DNA from: Saprospiraceae bacterium
GTDB taxonomy: Bacteria; Bacteroidota; Bacteroidia; Chitinophagales; Saprospiraceae
Reading direction: 5' to 3'
Assembly (NCBI GenBank): GCA_020629715.1
Contig: JAHDCU010000002.1
Coordinates: forward strand, 522,848 to 586,847
Length of the DNA: 64,000 nucleotides
How positions within the stretch are numbered: the stretch's first letter is position 1; each line of letters opens with the position of its first letter. The notes beneath the pieces were generated by a model. It ran no database searches and was not told where the DNA came from. It worked only from the letters and a program-made list of their open reading frames with translations. Below are positions 58,087 to 64,000 of this stretch, piece by piece. Both the position numbers and the translations under genes were made by a program.

Positions 58087-61000
58087 TTAATCGATAAGGA
58101 TCATCTTTTTAGTTGCTTTATGACCATTCACTTCTACGGTATAGTACATAATACCATTGGTATTAAACTCTTCGCTTGATACTTCAAACGTATTGGTTCC
58201 TTTTACCGCATCTTGACTTCTTTGTACTACTAGTCTACCTGTGACATCGTATACCGATAATGTTGCAATACCGCTTTCAGAAACTTGATAACCTATGGAT
58301 GTAGTTGCATTAAATGGATTAGGAGTATTCTGACCTAATGAGAACTCTTTACTGTCTACCGTATTTCTCCACTCTAGAGAGACATCCATTACCTCGAGCT
58401 CTGCATTATAAGCTTCGGCATCAGTTATAATGCTGTTGAATGTAAGTGCTTCAGATAAAGTAATATTATCATTGGCTATAAATGTAAGTGAGAACAACTC
58501 ATCCTGATTACTGAAGCTCACAGGCTCCATTGTACTCCAAGATGTGGTAATTACTCCTTCTTTTACATTATTCAATCCAAAGTTTTCATTTGATACTTCA
58601 AGCATTCCACTTTCAAAACCAACATAATCTAACATCGTATGGTCAAAATCGATACTCATTTGATATCCAATCATTTCATTGAAGTCCTTTGCTGACACTG
58701 GAACTGATATCATCGATCCTTTCAATACTTCTTTATCCTCCATAGAAAATACCTGCGTCTTACTGCTTCTGTTCTCTAAGTCCTCATTAGATGTCAATTG
58801 ACTTGGATTGGCTGTCGTATTGACATCACCTATCTTGATCGCTATGAAGTCTTGATTATCAAAACTCTGCGTAATCGATACTAAGTTGATATTCTCATCA
58901 TATGGGAATACATCAGTATTACTAACGAAGGAATGATCTTTCTCTACAAATCTCCATGACTCTTGACCATTACCAAACTCGCTATTGATACCTAAAATCA
59001 CTTTACGTAATCCGATAAGATCTGTCGCAGATACAGTTCCATTATTATTGATATCAGAAGCGATAGTTTTATATGGACTATCAAATGTCTGAATACCTAA
59101 AATATGCTTTTGAATCAGTACTAAGTCTAAGGTAGAAACACCATTCATGATATCAATATCTTTAGTAGCTTCTACAGAATACGTACCAAAGTGAGGTAGA
59201 TTCGTAAATGTATATGCTCCATCAGATTCTGTCATGATAGATGGTAAGTTAACCCCTGATTGATTTGATTGAAGACTTACTTCAACATCTGTTACCATCT
59301 GATTATTTGCATTATATATATTACCTCTCAGGTAGGCAAATCCATTGCTTGGTCCAGGACATACTTGTGCTTCATTGTCTTGTAAGTCAATGTAAACTGT
59401 ACAGTAATCTTGATTATTAGCTAAGTCAGTAACCCACATCTGAAGTTCGATTAGATTTGATTCTCCATCTGGTATGTCGTTACACGTGAATGTTACACTT
59501 GTTTGATTTACATTGGAAGAGAATGAAAATCTCAAATCTCCTTGATCAGTACAGTTGTCAAAACTACCCAAGTCAAAGTCATTAGCCCAAATTTCTAAAG
59601 TACCACTTACATCCATAACTGCAGATGCTACTGCTGAATGACAATATGGTGTTGGTGCTTTACAATCATTGACTCTGATATCGTAGGTACAAGTACTTAA
59701 ATTACCACAGTGATCTTCAGCAGTCCAAGTAATCGTATAATCACCTGGCTCTAATGTTCTATTAAAAGATATCCCAGAACCAGAATTTGAATAACTACCT
59801 CCATCGTCTTGAGAACCTGAAAGTGTCCACTCAACTTGTATATCTTCTGAAGATGTACAATCATCAGTCACTGTTGTTGCAAAACTTACGCTACCATCAC
59901 AGTTATCTCCGTAAATACACTCTGTTCTGTCAGCACAAGTAGTAGTGAAAGTCGGAGCTCCCGAATTATTCACTTTTAAGATCTGAGTGTTAGTGTATAT
60001 ACCTGTATTAGCGTTGGCATCATATGTACACCAGTCGATCACTGTCCATGTTCTGATCACTTTAACACAAGCCCCTTCTACTACATAGAAAGACTGATCT
60101 TCGAAGGTTGAAGCCGTAAGGCTACAGAAGTCATCATCTAAATCTGGATATGCATTTGCTGTAGGCAAATCTTCTGGTTCTAGACTTGGGTTACAGTTAT
60201 TAGCATTTGAAGACGCATCATAATTATTTGGCCAATCAATATCTCCAAAAGTAAAAGGGTCTAAATCTTCAAACGTAAATGTTTGAAAACATTGATCAGT
60301 CAATCCAGCTGCATCAGTTACTTTATAAGTAATTGTGAATGAACCCTCTCCACATTGATCAAGATTTCCAATTGAACCAATCGTTTCAATGGTTGCGCTA
60401 CAATTATCAATATAATCAACCTGAGCCATATAGGTAGACAGGTCTACATTTTCTACCTGACAATCTAAGGTCACATCATCAGGGCAACTTAATATTACAG
60501 GACCTAATTTATCTTGTACTGTAACATCTACTGTACAAGTGTTCGATAAGCCAGCTTTGTCAAACACTCTAAATTCTACTTGAATGGTTTGATCAAATTC
60601 TTCACAACAGAATTGAACAGAAGTCCCAAAATTTGTATTCCCAGATATTCCACATACATCAGTAAGTTTTCTTACCTCGAAGTAATCGATTTCACAGTTA
60701 TCATTACTACCATCGTCAAAAGTCTCGGCGAGTATGGTAGCCCAACCGTCAGCTCCTAAGGATACTACCGTAAACTCATCACAAACGGCTATCGGTGGAG
60801 TTTGGTCAATAACATTTACCTCAGTAAAACAATCTGTATAATTACCGCACTCATCGTAGACTCTATATCGCAACCACGAACAACCGAAAGGCATACCCGT
60901 TACTACAAAATTTCCAGCAGAGTTTGTGCTTATGTTATCGTCAATGTAGACAGCTGTTGGATCAACCACACAATCATTGTCTGTATCAAAAACATAACTT

Positions 61001-63288
61001 ACTTCGTAATTTGTATTACTGCAATCACCATTAATTACAGGCTCAGGGAATACATATGTACCTCCACAGCTGTAAGGATCAGCAGCAATAACGGTATCTT
61101 GAACACAAACTACTACAGGTCCTTGAGTATCTTCAACTTTAATAATCTGATCATATTCTAAAATATCTCCTGAGCACCAATCCACAACTTTCCATTTTCT
61201 GATAAGCTTGTATGATTTAGCACATATATCAATTCTAGTATCTTCTGGCTCAAATATTTCTACATTTTCACAGAATGATCCTGTAGGCATACCAGTATCA
61301 GCTGGAGTAGGAGCTGTATCACCATATAGATTACATGACAATGGAGCCTGTCCTCCTGTAGATCCGTCATAATGAGGTGGCCATACTAAGTCACTTAGAT
61401 CATTTCTAAATACATAGATGGTCTGAGTACATGAAGATGAATTATTAGAAGCATCGACTACACTCCAAGTTCTTTCTATAGTACGTATATATGGGCTAGT
61501 ACATGGTTGCTCTATCACATCATCATTATAGTTAAGCGTAACGGGACCACAAGGATCTATATCGTTGGTTGTAAATTGATTATTACCTGTAGATGTATAG
61601 CTAGCACCTAATGGACCAGGAAAACTTACTATACCCTCTTCTTGAGTAAACTCAATATTTACAGAATTGAGAACACCCGTAGTCGGTCCAGCTGCTATTA
61701 CAGCTTGATCAGTAAAAGTAAATCTCAATATTCCTGAAGCTTCAGATCCATCAAATGCAGATAGCAATGATTGTGCTTGTGATATTCCACTAAAAGCTGG
61801 GGCAGAAGCTCCACATGTTGTTGTTAGACTAGAATAAGTCATTGTACTCTCATCATCAAAAGTCAAATTTAAATCCGCAGTCGTACATGAAGTACTTGTA
61901 AAATCAAATAAATTTATCGGTCCAACAGTGGTTGTAGATCCTACAACCAAGCTAACGGTTGCAGACAAATCAGAAATATTTGGATGAGAAATATTTAGTG
62001 AAATATTCATATCACTAATCTCAAATCCATTAAGCTCGTTGAGCATTATATCATAGTTCGTATTGAAAGTTGAACTCGCTGCCATTCCTTCTGATAACGC
62101 CAGATTAGGGCTATTTGAGAACGTATAACTAGTAGGAACTGCATCCCCTGGATCAGTTGATGTAGCCGTACTAGGGTTTAGCTTACATCTCGTCCATACA
62201 TCTCTACAATCCAATAACGGTGGATTTTTATCTTCAATAATGATAGTACCCCAACAGCTATTTGGATTAGCGGCGTTGTCGTATACACGAACATCTAATG
62301 TTTGCCCAATGTTAGCAGAAGTCACAGTATTTCCTATTGAATTGCCAGCTGCATCCATGATATCAACCGTATACTTATCATAGCAACCGTAGTTATCCCC
62401 TTCTAATATTTGATCTGGAGTAACGATTGCCTCACAATTTTCATCTAAAGAAATTTGAACTCCGTTGTTACAACTAGGTCCTCCAACTGCAGTTCCATTT
62501 TCGGTGACAGTCACGTCAAATTCGCATGCAGTTCTTTGACTTATATCGGTATTATAAATTTCATATACAACTGTTGTTGTACCCAGTGGGAAATCTCCAC
62601 CAGAAGCAAAACCACTTACTAAAGTTGGTGTATAAATATATGTCAATGTAACATTACTTATTGTGGTTGTGGCACTACCTCCAATACCATCGTATGATCT
62701 TTGATCAAAGCATATTTGAGAACCATCGGTGACGGCAAAGGTTGATGAACTGTTTTGGTTAGCTGCGCCTGTACCAGTACCTGGAGCACCAGCAGTAACA
62801 AGATTATCAACACCATCATTTACAAAATAAAACGCATCATCACTAGCATTGGACTCATTGGAATTATAATTCCAACTGAAACTAAACATCCCGTTGGAAG
62901 TATTAATTTCTTCACCAGTTGAAGTCAAATTATCATGGAAATCCAAGGTAATACAATATTGAGTAGACCCTGCTATACCATTATTATTACTAGTTAAGTT
63001 GAGTGTCGTAGTACCAAGTGAGGTTCTCCCACCATCACCTGAAGAGCTAAATTGCCAGTTATTAAAACCCAACTCACCAGTAAAATTGTTAATTACGCTA
63101 CTACAGTCATTATCGCTGGGAGGCGTAACATAAACAATAGATGCCGTACAATCTCCGAAAGGCACTGATTGATTAATATCAACAGGACAGTCTACTGTAC
63201 ATTGTGCGGTAAGCGCTCCTGACAATGACACCATTAGCATCACTAAAGGGAGGTAAATTAAGGAAAATACTTTTTGAAAATTTTTCAT
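58087..63288 (-). CDS. Giant modular T9SS substrate with P-domain, HYR, dockerin and cohesin-like modules
   Basis: The 1733-residue protein starts at ATG 63288 with a signal peptide (MKNFQKVFSLIYLPLVMLMV then SLSGALTAQ); an upstream in-frame start adds only a polar leader. Modules in order (window coordinates): a jelly-roll-like N-terminal domain to about 62600; a P-domain (proprotein-convertase-like) at about 61640-62130 (NISLNISHPNISDLSATVSL); several Cys-rich HYR-like repeats (PLGTTTVVYE, CEFDVTV; repeated PPIAVCDEFTVV-type linkers); a carboxypeptidase regulatory-like module near 59160-59340; a dockerin-like segment with EF-hand pattern at 58960-59150 (ASDINNNGTVSATDLIGLRK); a cohesin-like module at 58380-58740; and a Por secretion tail at the C-terminus (NTPNPFNATTSIGYQVSESG, GIMYYTVEVNGHKATKKMI). 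It is exported by Sec, passed through the T9SS and released or anchored by PorU. Confidence 0.88.
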   Translation of the reverse strand: MKNFQKVFSLIYLPLVMLMVSLSGALTAQCTVDCPVDINQSVPFGDCTASIVYVTPPSDNDCSSVINNFTGELGFNNWQFSSSGDGGRTSLGTTTLNLTSNNNGIAGSTQYCITLDFHDNLTSTGEEINTSNGMFSFSWNYNSNESNASDDAFYFVNDGVDNLVTAGAPGTGTGAANQNSSSTFAVTDGSQICFDQRSYDGIGGSATTTISNVTLTYIYTPTLVSGFASGGDFPLGTTTVVYEIYNTDISQRTACEFDVTVTENGTAVGGPSCNNGVQISLDENCEAIVTPDQILEGDNYGCYDKYTVDIMDAAGNSIGNTVTSANIGQTLDVRVYDNAANPNSCWGTIIIEDKNPPLLDCRDVWTRCKLNPSTATSTDPGDAVPTSYTFSNSPNLALSEGMAASSTFNTNYDIMLNELNGFEISDMNISLNISHPNISDLSATVSLVVGSTTTVGPINLFDFTSTSCTTADLNLTFDDESTMTYSSLTTTCGASAPAFSGISQAQSLLSAFDGSEASGILRFTFTDQAVIAAGPTTGVLNSVNIEFTQEEGIVSFPGPLGASYTSTGNNQFTTNDIDPCGPVTLNYNDDVIEQPCTSPYIRTIERTWSVVDASNNSSSCTQTIYVFRNDLSDLVWPPHYDGSTGGQAPLSCNLYGDTAPTPADTGMPTGSFCENVEIFEPEDTRIDICAKSYKLIRKWKVVDWCSGDILEYDQIIKVEDTQGPVVVCVQDTVIAADPYSCGGTYVFPEPVINGDCSNTNYEVSYVFDTDNDCVVDPTAVYIDDNISTNSAGNFVVTGMPFGCSWLRYRVYDECGNYTDCFTEVNVIDQTPPIAVCDEFTVVSLGADGWATILAETFDDGSNDNCEIDYFEVRKLTDVCGISGNTNFGTSVQFCCEEFDQTIQVEFRVFDKAGLSNTCTVDVTVQDKLGPVILSCPDDVTLDCQVENVDLSTYMAQVDYIDNCSATIETIGSIGNLDQCGEGSFTITYKVTDAAGLTDQCFQTFTFEDLDPFTFGDIDWPNNYDASSNANNCNPSLEPEDLPTANAYPDLDDDFCSLTASTFEDQSFYVVEGACVKVIRTWTVIDWCTYDANANTGIYTNTQILKVNNSGAPTFTTTCADRTECIYGDNCDGSVSFATTVTDDCTSSEDIQVEWTLSGSQDDGGSYSNSGSGISFNRTLEPGDYTITWTAEDHCGNLSTCTYDIRVNDCKAPTPYCHSAVASAVMDVSGTLEIWANDFDLGSFDNCTDQGDLRFSFSSNVNQTSVTFTCNDIPDGESNLIELQMWVTDLANNQDYCTVYIDLQDNEAQVCPGPSNGFAYLRGNIYNANNQMVTDVEVSLQSNQSGVNLPSIMTESDGAYTFTNLPHFGTYSVEATKDIDIMNGVSTLDLVLIQKHILGIQTFDSPYKTIASDINNNGTVSATDLIGLRKVILGINSEFGNGQESWRFVEKDHSFVSNTDVFPYDENINLVSITQSFDNQDFIAIKIGDVNTTANPSQLTSNEDLENRSSKTQVFSMEDKEVLKGSMISVPVSAKDFNEMIGYQMSIDFDHTMLDYVGFESGMLEVSNENFGLNNVKEGVITTSWSTMEPVSFSNQDELFSLTFIANDNITLSEALTFNSIITDAEAYNAELEVMDVSLEWRNTVDSKEFSLGQNTPNPFNATTSIGYQVSESGIATLSVYDVTGRLVVQRSQDAVKGTNTFEVSSEEFNTNGIMYYTVEVNGHKATKKMILID

Positions 63289-63520
63289 TTTCTCTCGATT
63301 TGTGTTCTTGATTTCTGAGATCATTTTTGATTCTACTCTCTTCAATACTTTAAATAATAATTCAATTAATGTGTAAGTGCTTGATTTTCAATTATTACCA
63401 AAATTCAAAGTCGATTTGTCGTTTCAAATCTTGAATCACAGGATTAAAAGGCAAACATTGTACCATTTTTAATATGTAGCCTAAAAGTGGTAGATTAGCA
63501 TTGGTACATCACTTTTATAT

Positions 63521-64000
63521 ATGAATCAAAATTCTACCGAGAAGCGTAACTATTGCTTGAACTGTGATACCACATATCATGGAGCAATGAACTATTGTTC
63601 TAATTGTGGTCAAGCACGACATGCAAGCGAACTTAAACTTCGAGATATCATTGCTCAGTTCTTTGAAACATTCTTCTCTTTTGATGGAGCTATATGGAGA
63701 ACATTAAGAGATATATGGAGACCCGCATATCTTTCAAGAGCCTTTGTGGCTGGTCAAAGAAAAAAATATGTTCATCCCGTAAGATTATTTGTCATAACCC
63801 TGATCATCTTTGTCACATTGATGATTGGTACGATAAGTAACGAGATAGGGACTTTGAATCAAGATCAAGCCTACTCAGAATATCATAAACAAATCACCCA
63901 AGAAAATCTTGACTCCTTGCTTATCAAATTCCCATTGGAGCCACAAGAAAATTTAGATTCCATTAAGTCTGAACTTTTTAATATCGATGAATACGAGTTT
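63521..64000 (+). CDS. DUF3667-type membrane protein (5' part)
   Basis: The frame opens at ATG 63521 and runs off the right edge without a stop; 160 codons are in the window. The N-terminus carries two CxxC pairs in a zinc-ribbon-like arrangement (RNYCLNCDTTYHGAMNYCSN then CGQARHASELKLRDIIAQFF), followed by the DUF3667 pattern TLRDIWRPAYLSRAFVAGQR, KKYVHPVRLFVITLIIFVTL and a first membrane helix, then a hydrophilic segment (SEYHKQITQENLDSLLIKFP). This matches DUF3667, a Bacteroidota membrane family of unknown function. A 232-bp gap to the giant protein gene contains no other gene. Confidence 0.82.
   Translation, partial: MNQNSTEKRNYCLNCDTTYHGAMNYCSNCGQARHASELKLRDIIAQFFETFFSFDGAIWRTLRDIWRPAYLSRAFVAGQRKKYVHPVRLFVITLIIFVTLMIGTISNEIGTLNQDQAYSEYHKQITQENLDSLLIKFPLEPQENLDSIKSELFNIDEYEF

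Overview
The window is a chromosomal segment of a Bacteroidota bacterium, most likely a Saprospiria-like lineage of aquatic gliding bacteria. The evidence is: type IX secretion/gliding genes (porT, gldJ, a PorP/SprF gene, porU, porV); a very large secreted protein ending in a T9SS sorting domain; a carotenoid hydroxylase; ribosomal proteins S14 and L36 without intact zinc-ligand sets; and promoters matching the Bacteroidota TTG-N19-TAnnTTTG pattern. The class-level placement is inference. No mobile element, CRISPR array, prophage or tRNA was recognised.

Layout. 1-440: 3' end of porT. 0.5-11 kb: housekeeping genes (ACP phosphodiesterase, ychF, rluE-type pseudouridine synthase, HU, a small lipoprotein, a TfoX-N-like protein, CCA-adding enzyme, dusB, nhaB, a gamma-glutamyltransferase homologue without signal peptide, an Smr protein). 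11-12.8 kb: OmpA-family outer-membrane protein. 13.2-23.2 kb: T9SS/gliding cluster with a degenerate ureohydrolase-like gene, murF, gldJ, a PorP/SprF gene, and divergently porU-porV. 23.3-23.7 kb: RNase P RNA on the minus strand, sharing a terminator with porV. 23.8-27.7 kb: a large membrane histidine kinase and crtZ. 27.8-31.4 kb: sucD, divIC/ftsB-like, eno and carA, all minus. 31.5-49.6 kb: one uninterrupted minus-strand superoperon, rpsL to rplQ (str, S10, spc and alpha clusters fused, without tuf), with a consensus promoter at 49664-49693 and a strong terminator at 31457-31494. 49.8-57.4 kb: an unrecognised polytopic membrane protein, a secreted alpha/beta hydrolase, a small secreted helical protein, alaS, and a divergent M23 peptidase. 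57.4-58.1 kb: a gene-poor gap with a 22-bp perfect palindrome and a possible decayed reading frame. 58.1-63.3 kb: a 1733-residue modular T9SS substrate. 63.5-64 kb: 5' part of a DUF3667-type membrane protein.

How the genes fit together. PorT, PorU and PorV belong to the outer-membrane translocon and the sortase that cleaves C-terminal sorting domains. GldJ and the PorP/SprF protein belong to the motor/adhesin-associated part. The 1733-residue protein is a likely client. The most unusual points are a PorP/SprF gene whose signal peptide is encoded in frame but lacks an ATG/GTG/TTG start (ATT is the best candidate), a ureohydrolase-family protein that appears to have lost its metal ligands and sits in the T9SS cluster, an NhaB antiporter with a long extra loop, and a T9SS substrate combining P-domain-like, HYR-like, dockerin-like and cohesin-like modules. 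No complete novel system is claimed. All calls come from reading the sequence and from memory of protein families; no database search was run.
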